From: Anaerocolumna jejuensis DSM 15929
GTDB lineage: Bacteria; Bacillota; Clostridia; Lachnospirales; Lachnospiraceae
Direction: 5' to 3'
Assembly: GCF_900142215.1 (NCBI RefSeq)
Contig: NZ_FRAC01000027.1
Location: forward strand, 29,803 to 93,802
DNA length: 64,000 nucleotides
Shown piece after piece: positions 51,390 through 61,144 of this stretch (position 1 is its first letter; every line of letters begins with the position of its first letter). Position numbers and translations under genes: made by a program. The notes beneath the pieces are model-generated. The model saw only the letters and a list, made by a program, of their open reading frames with translations. It was not told the DNA's origin and made no database searches.

Positions 51390-52856
51390 TTAAGTTCCGG
51401 CAATCCTTTTTCCTGCCTGGGCATTTTTTCTAAATTCCGTAGGAGAAACTCCGGCAGTGCTTTTGAATATTTTCATAAAATACTTTTCATTTTTATATCC
51501 CACCGCATTGCTGATTCCAATGATTGTCTCATCCGTTTCCTTCAGCAGCCTTCTGGCTTCTTTCATGCGTATGGCTTTTATATAGTCCACAAAATTCATT
51601 CCCGTATATTGTTTGAATGCAAAGGAAAACAAGGAATAGTTCATGGAAATATAGTTTGAAACAACTGCCATATTCAAATCCTTTGAATAATTCTCCTGTA
51701 TATACCCTATTGCACTTTGGACCTTTTGTTTGTTTTTGTAGTCGTCATATTCTGCCAGCAGCTTTTCATTTATACTTTCAATCCACAAATGGACCGTTTC
51801 GTAATAAATGCTTGCGGTATCATAAGAATACACATTTTTCAGATTAGCAGCTTCTTCGCTTTCAATGTCCAGAACATTTTTATAGCTGCTGCATATTTTA
51901 CCCACAAGGTCATTCATAATTTTCATAAAATCATCCGGTTCAATCTGACCCTGCTTTGTTTTATATAATATCCTGAATAAAAACTTATTTACTTCGTCAA
52001 TTTTATCCGTACCCACCAATTGGACCATCTGATCGATGATTTCGTCGGATATGGTTTCTTTGGCAGTTTCTGTTTTATTATACTCCGTTATAAAATTCCC
52101 GGTAGCAAAGGTGTATTTTCTGGCATATAAAGCTTCCTCGTAAGCAATCCGCAGATCACTCAGGCTCTTATGCTCTTTGCTGACACCTACAAAGTAATCT
52201 TTCAATAAATTACTTAAAACTTCCTCTTTTATGTTCGCATGAATGAAATAAACACTTTGCCCGTTCACATCATCCAGCGCAATGATCTGTGAATCAGATA
52301 TTGATACTGTCTGCCCGGATTTTCCATTCGTACAACAAACAACATAGTCATCCTTTACAAAGTATTTTCTAAAATAATTTTCAATTGCATAGGTATCTTC
52401 TCTGGCATTTCCCGGATTTAGCAGTAAAGCTTTAAACTGCTGGATTCCAAACCGGGCGGAATCTTCCACCTGCCTTGCCTCCTCCTGAATCTGCTGCTCC
52501 AGCTTTTCCAGTATGGCATTGATTTTTTCACGCTCAATTGGTTTTAATAAATATTCCTTTGCCCCATACCGAAGCAGTTCCACCGCATAGGAAAAGTCAT
52601 CATAGCCGCTTATTACGATTACTTTAGGGATATGAGGCAGGCTTTGAATCTCTTTTACCAGGGTTATGCCGTCTTTTTTAGGCATACGGATATCCGTAAT
52701 CATTACATCGATTTGATTATTTTTGACGATTTCTAAGGCTTCTTCTCCGTTTTTACAAAGCAATATTTCTTCAATGGGTACGGAGGAGCGTCTTGCAATG
52801 GATTCGATGCCCTGCCTTATCATCTTTTCATCTTCCACAATTAAAAGCTTTTTCAT
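51390..52856 (-). CDS. AraC-type response regulator (YesN-like)
   Basis: 488 residues. N-terminal receiver with Asp9/Asp55 (IVEDE, VMITDIRMPKKDG) and the conserved KEYLLKPI Lys. A middle region of about 230 residues, then a C-terminal AraC/XylS double helix-turn-helix: IGYIQENYSKDLNMAVVSNY, MNYSLFSFAFKQYTGMNFVD, and VGYKNEKYFMKIFKSTAGVSPTEFR. Activates sugar-transport genes in related systems. It is 26 nt after its histidine kinase, and both lie next to the ABC importer they likely control. Its own terminator is the compound hairpin at 51.3 kb. Confidence 0.95.
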   Translation of the reverse strand: MKKLLIVEDEKMIRQGIESIARRSSVPIEEILLCKNGEEALEIVKNNQIDVMITDIRMPKKDGITLVKEIQSLPHIPKVIVISGYDDFSYAVELLRYGAKEYLLKPIEREKINAILEKLEQQIQEEARQVEDSARFGIQQFKALLLNPGNAREDTYAIENYFRKYFVKDDYVVCCTNGKSGQTVSISDSQIIALDDVNGQSVYFIHANIKEEVLSNLLKDYFVGVSKEHKSLSDLRIAYEEALYARKYTFATGNFITEYNKTETAKETISDEIIDQMVQLVGTDKIDEVNKFLFRILYKTKQGQIEPDDFMKIMNDLVGKICSSYKNVLDIESEEAANLKNVYSYDTASIYYETVHLWIESINEKLLAEYDDYKNKQKVQSAIGYIQENYSKDLNMAVVSNYISMNYSLFSFAFKQYTGMNFVDYIKAIRMKEARRLLKETDETIIGISNAVGYKNEKYFMKIFKSTAGVSPTEFRKNAQAGKRIAGT

Positions 52857-52882
52857 TAAGTATCCCCCTTTTGCATTACTGT

Positions 52883-54670
52883 CTACACCAATGGGATTTT
52901 TACTATTACTTTTGTATAGCAGCCTATTTTGGAAGCTATACTAATCCCATATTCACTGCCAAAACTGATTTTAATCCTGTCCTGGACATTCTTTAACCCA
53001 ATACCGTTCCCTGAACTTCCTGTGGTTTCAATTTCCCCCTGGATTTTCTTTTGCAGTCTGTCTATTTCTTCATCACTCATTCCCCTTCCCGAATCAGTGA
53101 TTTCTATAATGCAGTAATTTTCATACAGAATCCCCTTCATATATATGCTGGTATCTTCCGCCAATTCCTCAATGCCATGGTAAATAGCATTTTCAATAAT
53201 AGGCTGCAGGGACATCTTCGGTATTTCCTGTTTATATATCCGCTCCGGCATATTCAGGCTTAGATAAATTTCATAATCAAACCGCAGGTTAATAAGCGCC
53301 AGATAATTTTTAATATAATCAATTTCCTCTAATACCGTAACATTTTGGGATACCCATTTCATACTATAGCGCAGTAATTTTCCAAGAGCTGTTACCGCAT
53401 CCGATATTTCGAACTTTTCCTCTATCTCTGCCATCATTTTTATGGATTCTAAAACATTGTAAATAAAATGTGCATTTATCTGATTCTGAAGGGCTCTGAT
53501 TTCCGAATCCTTTACTAGGATTTCTCTCTTAATATTGTCTGCCATGAGCTCGGTGATATGTTCAAGCATTTTATTAATCTGCTGGCCCAATTCTCCGATT
53601 TCATCGGCATTGGACACTCTTACCCGAACATCCAGATCCCCTTTTTGCACCCTGTGAATGGTGTTCATAATTTCATAGAACTGCCTTAATATTACTTTGA
53701 CTATCTTATCGGAAAAGAGCAACAGCATAATTACAATAACAAAGAAGCAGCCCCAGAAAATATTTTTGGTCTTTGAAACAGCAGCATAATCTTCCTTTAA
53801 GGATATGACCCGGAACAGTGTTCCCTTTATTTCTTTTACAGATTTAAAGCACACTATGACCGGTTCCTTATCAAGGGTCATCAGAACATAGTTCGTATCA
53901 CCAGAGCTCTCTGGTTTCTGTTTTAATATTTCATCAATATTATCCATCCATCTGCTTTTCTTCTCCAGGTCAAAATAATATTTACCGTTATCACTGGCAA
54001 AACAGGTCCATTCATTATCTCCTCCGGAATAAAGATTGGCAAATAATAATTCCATCCTGGTAGATACTTCAATAAGGGCAATTTTCCCAGATTCCAGTTC
54101 TTTATAGGTTACCAGGGCGACCAGATGCTGGTCTCTCGAAGCATAGAAGGAAGGAAGTATCTCATCCTCGTAATCAAATTGCCAGGTACCGGATTCGGGC
54201 AGCCCCTCTTTTGCCCAGGCAAGCCTTTTCACCCTATCCATCTTATAGAGCACGGGCATCATTTCCGGAATCCCCTGATAGTCCGCATATACTCTGACCT
54301 GATAAAGGTAGGGATTAGAATTAACGATCTTCTCCAGGGCCTTGATTTCACCCTGATAAAATTCAAGCAATTCCTCCGTTTTTATCTTTTCCCCCGAACA
54401 GAACCTCTCTACATAATTCCAGAAGTTTTGGCTGTTCAGCATTACCTGGGTAGACATTTGGCACATTTCCACATTTTTTTGAATCTGTTCACAGTTCTGG
54501 GTAAAATTAATCTCTACGCTTTTTAATTTCTCCTTAATCCTGGAATCCCTGATATTATCAAAAAAGATAATAGAAAAAATAACCAGCGGGAAAACTACGA
54601 TGGTCATAATAAGGAAAGTAAATTTATGACTTAATTTCAATACAGAAAAGTGCCTTTTAATAAATTTCAT
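52883..54670 (-). CDS. Membrane histidine kinase (YesM-like)
   Basis: About 595 residues. Two membrane helices (FLIMTIVVFPLVIFSIIFF and IFWGCFFVIVIMLLLFS) enclose an extracellular sensor of about 270 residues. A HAMP domain (GDLDVRVRVSNADEIGELGQQINKML) is followed by the kinase core: phosphoacceptor box ALQNQINAHFIYNVLESIKM (family usually QINPHFLYN; here Ala replaces Pro), N-box MSLQPIIENAIYHGIEE, G-boxes DSGRGMS and GNGIGLKNVQDR. The ATG at 54670 follows GGAGG; one codon earlier is also ATG. Separated from the importer genes by a terminator, so expressed apart from them or by read-through. Confidence 0.94.
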   Translation of the reverse strand: MKFIKRHFSVLKLSHKFTFLIMTIVVFPLVIFSIIFFDNIRDSRIKEKLKSVEINFTQNCEQIQKNVEMCQMSTQVMLNSQNFWNYVERFCSGEKIKTEELLEFYQGEIKALEKIVNSNPYLYQVRVYADYQGIPEMMPVLYKMDRVKRLAWAKEGLPESGTWQFDYEDEILPSFYASRDQHLVALVTYKELESGKIALIEVSTRMELLFANLYSGGDNEWTCFASDNGKYYFDLEKKSRWMDNIDEILKQKPESSGDTNYVLMTLDKEPVIVCFKSVKEIKGTLFRVISLKEDYAAVSKTKNIFWGCFFVIVIMLLLFSDKIVKVILRQFYEIMNTIHRVQKGDLDVRVRVSNADEIGELGQQINKMLEHITELMADNIKREILVKDSEIRALQNQINAHFIYNVLESIKMMAEIEEKFEISDAVTALGKLLRYSMKWVSQNVTVLEEIDYIKNYLALINLRFDYEIYLSLNMPERIYKQEIPKMSLQPIIENAIYHGIEELAEDTSIYMKGILYENYCIIEITDSGRGMSDEEIDRLQKKIQGEIETTGSSGNGIGLKNVQDRIKISFGSEYGISIASKIGCYTKVIVKIPLV

Positions 54671-54737
54671 CATACCTCCGCAGCATATCAAGCTTTGAAA
54701 ATGCACAAGCAAAAAATATTTTAAAAAATCACAAAAA

Positions 54738-54789
54738 CACTACGCGAAAAGACAACCTGTATTTCACCAGGCTGTCTTTCCACGCAGTG
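54738..54789 (-). terminator. Terminator after the solute-binding protein gene
   Basis: Long imperfect stem (CACTACGCG...AAAGACAACCTG against CAGGCTGTCTTT...CGCAGTG), 8-nt loop, then TTTTTG on the minus strand. Separates the importer operon from the histidine-kinase pair. Confidence 0.85.
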
Positions 54790-54794
54790 TATTC

Positions 54795-56480
54795 TTACTG
54801 GATTCCGAGTTTTTCCTTTGCCTCCTTCATCATTTCCGTCCTCTTATCCAATACCTTTTGCATTCCGGCATCCGTTCTCATTTGAACGAATTTGCTCCAG
54901 ATAGAATCAAATTCTTTATCCGAAGAAGCCAATAACAGTTTCGGAAGGACAACTCCCCATTCATTATCAACTTTCTGCTGGATTTCTGCTTCCTCAGAGC
55001 CTGCCGTCAATGTCAGGTCATATTGAGAGGTAGACATTACATAAGGATACGTCCATCTCTCCATCTGTCCAAGAGGTTCAGCGGTAGGTACCGCCCACTT
55101 TAATGCCATGGCATTATCCTGGAACATCCAGTATGCGGAATCAGAACCATATTCTTTGTCATATTTATTTCTGTCAGAGTTTAATAAATCTCTAACCTCT
55201 TTTTTCATAGTAGGAACACCGTCAACAGAATCCCAGGTAACACCTTCTACGCCCAGCCAGGTCATCAGCTGTCCATGCTCGCTCATAAGGTAGGAGCATA
55301 ACTGAATTGCACGGTCAGGATGTTTACAATTCTTAGAAATCATTGTTAAGGTCCATCCATTGATACCTGTGCCCGGTAATGTATAAGCATCACCCTTGCT
55401 GTTCTTAGGTCCGTCTACGGCAATATAGATGCTGTTAGGATCATTTTCATAAAGAATCTTTTCCTGTGTTGCCAGATCTGTTCTCTGATATAACATACAG
55501 AAGTAACGTCCCTGTGCGATTTTTTCTTCCATCTGAGCTCTCTTATCGATGAAAATATCATCAAGCAGATAGCCTTCCTGGCCTAATTCCCTGAAGGTCT
55601 TCAACCATTTTATTAATTCAGGGTCGGTAAATCTGTCATATACCTTACCATCCTTTTCATAGGGTACGGCCAAGAAATTGCATAAGTAGTTATCAAATGA
55701 ATTATTTCCGTTTGCTGCAAACTCATGGGCGCCGATAGGGATAATGGGCTGACCGTTAATTTCAGGATACTTAGCTGCCGCAGCCTTGACAGCGGCTTTG
55801 AAGCCTTCCGGAGTTGTCATATCAGGGCTTCCGATTGCTTCGTAAATATCCTTGCGAACCAGGAAGGTCTGATTAGAAGATATGTTATCATATTTTTTAT
55901 AGTCAGCAGGTGAAAATGAGGAGTTAGGATATCCGTAGATATGCCCGTCTTGCTGGGTAAACCAGCCTACACGGCCGGGATCTGCAACATCGAACCAATA
56001 GGGATCATATTTTGTTGCCAGCTCATCCAAAGCGTAGACCATGCCATCGGCAATAATATCCTTTACCTGAGGCTCATACCAGCCAAGTGTTACTAAATCC
56101 GGCAGGGTATCCGATGCAATCAGTGAATTCAATTTTTCTGCTTCATTTCCGGCAGGAACTACAAATTCAATGTTAACGCCGGTTTCTTTGGTGATTGTCT
56201 TGGAAATTAAATTTTCCCCCCAAGGTGTCGTAAACCAGGAAAAATTGATATACCAGGTTAAGGTTACCTTGTCATCTGCATTCTTCTGCCAGCCCGGTAC
56301 TGTTTCTCCGTCTGAACCGCTTTTTGTGGGTGTTGCAGTGTCTTCTGTCCCTGGGGCTTTTGTTGCCTCCGGTGTAGCGACAGCGTCCGATGGCTTGCTT
56401 TTGTTTCCGCATGCCGCCATACTCAGAACCATGATAAAAATCATAGCAAGAGCCATAAGCTTTGTAAACCTTTTATTCAT
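54795..56480 (-). CDS. Sugar ABC transporter solute-binding lipoprotein (LplA/YtcQ-like)
   Basis: 561 residues. Lipoprotein signal MNKRFTKLMALAMIFIMVLS with lipobox MAACG. A Thr/Pro-rich linker precedes a long type 1 extracellular solute-binding domain (DKVTLTWYINFSWFTTPWGE, INGWTLTMISKNCKHPDRAI). Long family members with this permease type import di- or oligosaccharides, often plant-derived, and some have been linked to rhamnogalacturonan or aldouronate uptake; the substrate cannot be fixed. AGGGAGG precedes the ATG. Third gene of the permease-permease-SBP operon; an ATPase is absent, as usual, since CUT1 systems share MsmK-type ATPases. Confidence 0.93.
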   Translation of the reverse strand: MNKRFTKLMALAMIFIMVLSMAACGNKSKPSDAVATPEATKAPGTEDTATPTKSGSDGETVPGWQKNADDKVTLTWYINFSWFTTPWGENLISKTITKETGVNIEFVVPAGNEAEKLNSLIASDTLPDLVTLGWYEPQVKDIIADGMVYALDELATKYDPYWFDVADPGRVGWFTQQDGHIYGYPNSSFSPADYKKYDNISSNQTFLVRKDIYEAIGSPDMTTPEGFKAAVKAAAAKYPEINGQPIIPIGAHEFAANGNNSFDNYLCNFLAVPYEKDGKVYDRFTDPELIKWLKTFRELGQEGYLLDDIFIDKRAQMEEKIAQGRYFCMLYQRTDLATQEKILYENDPNSIYIAVDGPKNSKGDAYTLPGTGINGWTLTMISKNCKHPDRAIQLCSYLMSEHGQLMTWLGVEGVTWDSVDGVPTMKKEVRDLLNSDRNKYDKEYGSDSAYWMFQDNAMALKWAVPTAEPLGQMERWTYPYVMSTSQYDLTLTAGSEEAEIQQKVDNEWGVVLPKLLLASSDKEFDSIWSKFVQMRTDAGMQKVLDKRTEMMKEAKEKLGIQ

Positions 56481-56507
56481 TTTTGCTTCCTCCCTGAAAA
56501 TATTGAT

Positions 56508-57422
56508 CTATTCCTTAACTGCACCTACCATCATTCCTTTTACGAAATATTTCTGAAGGAAAGGATATACGCAGCATATAGGCACTGTTGTAATAATCAT
56601 AGCGGCCAGCTTAATAGAGGTTGAAGTGGTATCCGCCGCCGTAATATTGGAGGCGGAAATGGAATTTGCCGCCTGGCTGGACTGTACCTGGGCCACCATT
56701 CTGTAAAGATAGGTCTGTATCGGTTCCAAATCCGGCCTGGCCGTCATATACATCAGACCGCCGAAGTAATCATTCCACTGTCCCACACCTGCAAATAAGG
56801 CAATGGTCGCCAGCACAGGTTTGGATAAAGGTATTATAATTTTATAGAAAATCTTAAAATCATCCGCACCGTCAATCTTCGCTGATTCCTCCAGAGACAC
56901 CGGTATTTCTCTGAAAAAGTTGATAAATATCAGCAGATTAAAAAAGTTAAAGGCTGCAGGTATGATATAGACCAAAAAATTATTTAATAAATACATGTGT
57001 TTAAATAATAGAAAGGTCGGTATAATACCGCCTGCAAAGAACATAGTTACCGTTCCGATTGCCATATAATATTTTCTTCCGATGAGATGATTCTTGGATA
57101 ACGGATAAGCTACCAAGGCCGTAAATAAAACATTCACTGTAGTACCAAGCAGTGTCTTTCCTATGGTAATTTTAAAAGCCTGCAGCACACTGCTGTTTTC
57201 AAATACCGTCTGATAATTTTTCATGGAAAATTGTCTCGGCCACCAGTAAATCCCACCCATCATGGCATCCTTTGCATCATTCAGCGAGTTTACCAATACA
57301 TACCAGATTGGGTAAATACATAAAAAGCAAATAATAATCATTAATAACGTATTGCATACATCAAATATTACAGTTCCTCTGGAACGTTTGATTCTTATAC
57401 CACCTGTCTGTTTCACATCCAT
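56508..57422 (-). CDS. CUT1 sugar ABC transporter permease (LplC/YtcP-like)
   Basis: 304 residues, six helices: CNTLLMIIICFLCIYPIWYVL, TVNVLFTALVAYPLSK, VYIIPAAFNFFNLLIFINFF. The EAA loop EESAKIDGADDFKIFYKIIIPLSKP contacts the ATPase. GGAGG precedes the ATG by about 6 nt. Lies 6 nt after the first permease and 27 nt before the SBP gene. Confidence 0.93.
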   Translation of the reverse strand: MDVKQTGGIRIKRSRGTVIFDVCNTLLMIIICFLCIYPIWYVLVNSLNDAKDAMMGGIYWWPRQFSMKNYQTVFENSSVLQAFKITIGKTLLGTTVNVLFTALVAYPLSKNHLIGRKYYMAIGTVTMFFAGGIIPTFLLFKHMYLLNNFLVYIIPAAFNFFNLLIFINFFREIPVSLEESAKIDGADDFKIFYKIIIPLSKPVLATIALFAGVGQWNDYFGGLMYMTARPDLEPIQTYLYRMVAQVQSSQAANSISASNITAADTTSTSIKLAAMIITTVPICCVYPFLQKYFVKGMMVGAVKE

Positions 57423-57428
57423 ACCTCC

Positions 57429-58391
57429 CTAATATAATGACCTGCCAAGCAACTTTTTACTGGATTTGTTGGCTATCAGCAATAAGAACAAAGCGATAAC
57501 GGATTTAAAAAGTCCCACAGCTGTCGCATAAGAGTAATTCCCCTGTGTCATACCCACCTGATAAACATAAGTATCAATAACCTGGCTCCTGGAAATATTG
57601 ACCTGATTCTTAAGAATTAATATCTGGTCAAAATTCGAATTCAGCAAACCGGAAATCTGAAGTATCAGCATAATTGCAATCGTTCCGGTAATACAGGGCA
57701 AGGTTATAAGCAATATCTTTTGAAGCTTATTGGCACCGTCCACCGTAGCTGCCTCATAAATCTGCTGGTCTACTCCGGCAATGGCTGCCAGATAAATAAT
57801 AGCCGACCAGCCAAGCTCCTTCCAGATATCAGAAATCAAAGCAATTCCCCAGAAAACTTTAGGATCTCCCAAAAAAGATTTTGGTTCATCAATAATATGT
57901 AATGCCATAAAAAAATCGTTAATTACTCCCGTCTTTGACAACCAGGTTGTAAGGATACCACCAAGCACTACCCATGACAGGAAATGAGGAAGGTAAGAAA
58001 GGGTCTGGGAGATTTTCTTAAATTTAATTCCTCTGATTTCATTGAGCAATAGCGCAAAGATAATCGGCATGGGAAAGCCTATTATAAGCTTTAATAAGCT
58101 AATACCTATGGTATTGGTCATAATATCTGCAAAATAAATATCCTGGAAAAAATCCTTGAAATATTTAAGCCCTACCCACGGTGCTTCGGATATGGGTCTT
58201 GTAATCTTAAATTTCTTAAATGCAATAATAATACCTCCCATTGGAAGATAATTAAATATTAGCATCCAAATCAGTCCCGGAATGACCATAAACTGCAAAT
58301 ATTTCTGGTTCCACCATTTCCTGGCCAGGTTCTTCCCAGTTAATTTTTGTTTTGGCCGCTTTAATTCGTTCATCGTAGTTGACTTAGCCAT
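57429..58391 (-). CDS. CUT1 sugar ABC transporter permease (LplB/YteP-like)
   Basis: 320 residues, six helices, with a long cytoplasmic N-terminus (MAKSTTMNELKRPKQKLTGK). The EAA loop is YEAATVDGANKLQKILLITLP. TGGIIIAFKKFKITRPISEAPWVGLKYFKDF-type text is typical of this family. First gene of the importer operon; its ATG is preceded by GGAGGAA. Its own promoter should lie in the 75 nt after the PrsA-like gene or upstream of that gene. Confidence 0.92.
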   Translation of the reverse strand: MAKSTTMNELKRPKQKLTGKNLARKWWNQKYLQFMVIPGLIWMLIFNYLPMGGIIIAFKKFKITRPISEAPWVGLKYFKDFFQDIYFADIMTNTIGISLLKLIIGFPMPIIFALLLNEIRGIKFKKISQTLSYLPHFLSWVVLGGILTTWLSKTGVINDFFMALHIIDEPKSFLGDPKVFWGIALISDIWKELGWSAIIYLAAIAGVDQQIYEAATVDGANKLQKILLITLPCITGTIAIMLILQISGLLNSNFDQILILKNQVNISRSQVIDTYVYQVGMTQGNYSYATAVGLFKSVIALFLLLIANKSSKKLLGRSLY

Positions 58392-58466
58392 ACTGATTCC
58401 TCCATCTGTCTTCTTCTCCTAAATGATGTTCTAAATATCCCTGTGCTACAGCGGATATCGTATTGC

Positions 58467-59459
58467 TTACTTTCCAATAACAACCTTTTCCCAGACCTTC
58501 GTATTAACTGTGATGTTATGCTCCGCCTTCAGGGCCTTATACTTTTTATCAAAGGTTGCTGTCTCGGCTTCCTTTACGGCCTTTTCCACAGCTTTTTCAT
58601 ATTCGCTCCTGGATGTGTTATCTTTCAGCTTAATGATGTAATAGCCTTTTGTGGTCTCTACCAGACCACTGACCTGACCGGCTTTCATTGAGGTTATGAT
58701 TTCTTCCAGATTATCTTCCTCTCCAAAGGTACCAGCACCTTTTAAAAACGTAAGTTTACCTGACTTTAAGCCTGCTTTCTCTGCCAGGGCACTATAGTCG
58801 GCTTCTGCATCAGCTTTGCCGGTCAGCTCTCCTACTTTATCTTTTTGATTCCTGTTTCCATAGATATATTCAATGTCATATTGTTCATATTTTTTCACAT
58901 CTATGCTCTTTTTTATGGCTTCCTTATCAAGGAAGGAGTCTATGTAATTATTATAATAATCCGTTGCAACAGTAATTTTTTCCTGAATCCCGATTAACTT
59001 TTCTTTTGAAAGTCCATAGGTTTCAAGCTGGTCTGCCGGTATGTTTTTCAGAATATTTTCTGCCTTTTCCAAACTTGCTTTTTTCTCAGCCTCTGTCAGT
59101 GTATACCCCTTTTGCTTTGCTTTCTGATAAAATATTTCGTATTTAACCGCATTCTCCATGGCCTGAGCCTTTGCTTCCTCCCACATGGTCCTGCCGTTGT
59201 CTCCCTTCATTCCCCAATAATCTTTAATCCCCTTGTCTAAAAAGGAGGCATACAGCTCTCCCTGTAATTTTTCCAGCATAATATGATACATCATCTCATT
59301 CATAGAAATCTTGCTGTTATCAATGGTTACTACCAGAGAATCCGGTTCCGGATATTTACCCGAACAACCTGTTATCACTAAAATAATGACTGCCAGCAGG
59401 CAGCATAAATTTCTTATACCAACAGTCTTATTTTTAAAATTCGCCTTTTCTGCCATATA
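58467..59459 (-). CDS. PrsA-like peptidylprolyl isomerase lipoprotein
   Basis: 330 residues from MAEKANFKNKTVGIRNLCCL; the ATG at 59459 follows CAGGAG. Lipobox VITGC. SurA-like N-terminal helical arms (NEMMYHIMLEKLQGEL, ENAVKYEIFYQKAKQKGYTLTEAEKK) enclose a parvulin-type domain near residues 200-300 (KADAEADYSALAEKAG, GAGTFGEEDNLEEIITSMKAGQVSGLVETTKGYYIIKL). Extracellular foldase for secreted proteins. Seventy-five nt upstream of the sugar-permease gene, so possibly cotranscribed with the importer. Confidence 0.88.
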   Translation of the reverse strand, partial: YMAEKANFKNKTVGIRNLCCLLAVIILVITGCSGKYPEPDSLVVTIDNSKISMNEMMYHIMLEKLQGELYASFLDKGIKDYWGMKGDNGRTMWEEAKAQAMENAVKYEIFYQKAKQKGYTLTEAEKKASLEKAENILKNIPADQLETYGLSKEKLIGIQEKITVATDYYNNYIDSFLDKEAIKKSIDVKKYEQYDIEYIYGNRNQKDKVGELTGKADAEADYSALAEKAGLKSGKLTFLKGAGTFGEEDNLEEIITSMKAGQVSGLVETTKGYYIIKLKDNTSRSEYEKAVEKAVKEAETATFDKKYKALKAEHNITVNTKVWEKVVIGK

Positions 59460-59661
59460 AGCTCCTGTCTGCCGGTTAAACCAGGCATTTTCAAATAATC
59501 GATCCAACCCCTTCGTTAGTTTAAGTATAACAAAGATATAAAAATACATAAGGTATATAATTTTACTTTAGGTATATTTTTTTTAGTTCAGCTTAAAATC
59601 ATCTCTTGTATAATGTTGTACCTCCTTTTCTTATAAGGATAAGTAAGCTTAAAGCAAACAA
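59460..59661. other. Gap between the PrsA-like gene and the small membrane protein gene
   Basis: AT-rich, without a gene. It should hold the promoter of the PrsA-like gene; I see TATAAT-like sequences but no clear pair. Confidence 0.3.
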
Positions 59662-59687
59662 AAAGGAGTGAAAATTATCACTCCTTT
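59662..59687 (-). terminator. Terminator of the small membrane protein gene
   Basis: Perfect stem AAAGGAGTGA / TCACTCCTTT, 6-nt loop, followed by TTTTTG on the minus strand. It lies 127 nt after the stop codon. Confidence 0.85.
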
Positions 59688-59813
59688 CAGACTGTAGACA
59701 AATGAATTTTTGAATTTTGCAAAATCAGAATATTTATACAGACTAAAGGCAAAGGGATTTCTGTACCTTTAGTAAATCTACTTACTAAATTGGAATCTGT
59801 ACGTGTGAAATTG

Positions 59814-60020
59814 TTATTTACTGAACAGTACGGAGCCCAACCGTTCAAATAAAACTCCAACCCCAATGAAAAGCGCGGCAATTAACAGCATTCCAAAAAT
59901 CGTTATTAATACGGAGATTACCTTCTGTGTTCTTTTGCTGAGTGGTTTATTTTTCGCTTTCCGACTCTCAACCCAGCTTTCAAGGAGAACTGTATAAATA
60001 ATCTCAAAAATAATTTCCAT
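59814..60020 (-). CDS. Small single-pass membrane protein, unknown
   Basis: 68 residues: MEIIFEIIYTVLLESWVESR, a basic stretch RKAKNKPLSKRTQKV, then a strong helix ISVLITIFGMLLIAALFIGVGVLF. GGGGAAG lies 4 nt before the ATG. Small proteins of this pattern occur in Clostridia; the role is unknown. Its own terminator at 59662 and the nucleoside-transporter terminator at 60123 bracket it, indicating an independent transcript. Confidence 0.75.
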   Translation of the reverse strand: MEIIFEIIYTVLLESWVESRKAKNKPLSKRTQKVISVLITIFGMLLIAALFIGVGVLFERLGSVLFSK

Positions 60021-60122
60021 ATCACTTCCCCATTTTCTCTGTTTTACAAAAATATAAAATTATTATTTACTTATTTAGAAAAACAAATTCTTAATTAATA
60101 AAGAATATCATAAAATTAAAAA

Positions 60123-60156
60123 CAGGATTCGAATCTCTTAACCAATTCGAATCCTG
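60123..60156 (-). terminator. Terminator of the nucleoside transporter operon
   Basis: Perfect 11-bp stem CAGGATTCGAA / TTCGAATCCTG with a 12-nt loop, then TTTTT on the minus strand. Confidence 0.9.
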
Positions 60157-60162
60157 CATTTT

Positions 60163-61143
60163 CTATCTTTCTTCTCTGAAATACGCCTCTCCGAGACTGG
60201 CCGGAGGCTGGTTTTCATGTTTATTCCGCTTACTGGACAAGATTAATACAATGATGGTGACCACATAGGGAAGCATCTTGCAAAGCTCCTGTGTTGCCCT
60301 TGTCAGCCCTGGCAGGTAGATATATAGAATATAGAGTCCGCCAAAGAGAAAGGAACCCCATATAGCATTAACAGGCTTCCACAGGGCAAGGATAACCAAG
60401 GCAATGGCAAGCCAGCCCCTGTCGCCGAACCCGTTATTGTTCCAGGTACCGCCAAGATACTCCATTACAAAATACAAGCCTCCGAGACCTGCTATGGCAG
60501 CTCCGGAAATTGTAGCCGTATATTTATATCTGGATACATTTATACCCGCAGCATCCGCTGTTGCAGGGTCTTCTCCGATTGCCCGAAGATTCAGCCCTTT
60601 TCTGGTCTTTTTTAGGAAGAACGCCAGCAGAACCGCAAGAATGACGGATAAATAAGTCAAAAAGCCATAGGAAAAGAACAAGTCCCCGATTACAGGAATC
60701 TTCGACAAGCCCGGTATCTCTGCCCGGTATGCGGAGGCTGTGGTCTTAACGGATATCTGGCCTACCCCTCCTGCAAGCTTCGAAATGGAACCGCCGAAGA
60801 AATTACCAAAGCCCACTCCAAAGGTAGTAAGGGCAAGACCTACCACATTCTGGTTGGCACGAAGGCTGATGGTCAGGACACTGTATATCAGACCGCCAAA
60901 GGCAGAGGCCAGAAGTGACACCAACAAGGATATCAAAAGTCCCAAAAAGGCATTCGGATGGCTTGTCGATTTCTCGTAGAAGAAAGCCGCCATCAGGCCA
61001 GATATGCCACCCATGTACATAATACCCGGGATACCAAGATTTAAGTTACCGGACTTCTCTGTTACAATCTCACCGGAGGCGCCAAATAAAATGCTGACTC
61101 CCTGGCTGATTGCATTCTGTAAAAATATTAACAGCAACGACAT
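60163..61143 (-). CDS. Nucleoside ABC transporter permease (NupQ/YufQ-like)
   Basis: 326 residues with about eight to nine helices. Typical text: QGVSILFGASGEIVTEKSGNLNLGIPGIMYMGGISG, LRANQNVVGLALTTFGVGFGNFFGG, LNLRAIGEDPATADAAGINVSRYKY, GDRGWLAIALVILALWKPVNAI. This is the branched-chain-type permease fold used by BMP-dependent nucleoside importers. It begins 1 nt after the NupP-like stop. Imports nucleosides with the ATPase and NupP partners; the exact base specificity is unknown. Confidence 0.92.
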   Translation of the reverse strand: MSLLLIFLQNAISQGVSILFGASGEIVTEKSGNLNLGIPGIMYMGGISGLMAAFFYEKSTSHPNAFLGLLISLLVSLLASAFGGLIYSVLTISLRANQNVVGLALTTFGVGFGNFFGGSISKLAGGVGQISVKTTASAYRAEIPGLSKIPVIGDLFFSYGFLTYLSVILAVLLAFFLKKTRKGLNLRAIGEDPATADAAGINVSRYKYTATISGAAIAGLGGLYFVMEYLGGTWNNNGFGDRGWLAIALVILALWKPVNAIWGSFLFGGLYILYIYLPGLTRATQELCKMLPYVVTIIVLILSSKRNKHENQPPASLGEAYFREER

Positions 61144-61144
61144 A

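Noticed and set aside
59687..59881. 64-codon minus-strand frame after the small membrane protein
   Set aside because: It overlaps the better-supported 68-residue gene and the terminator region, and lacks a start site.
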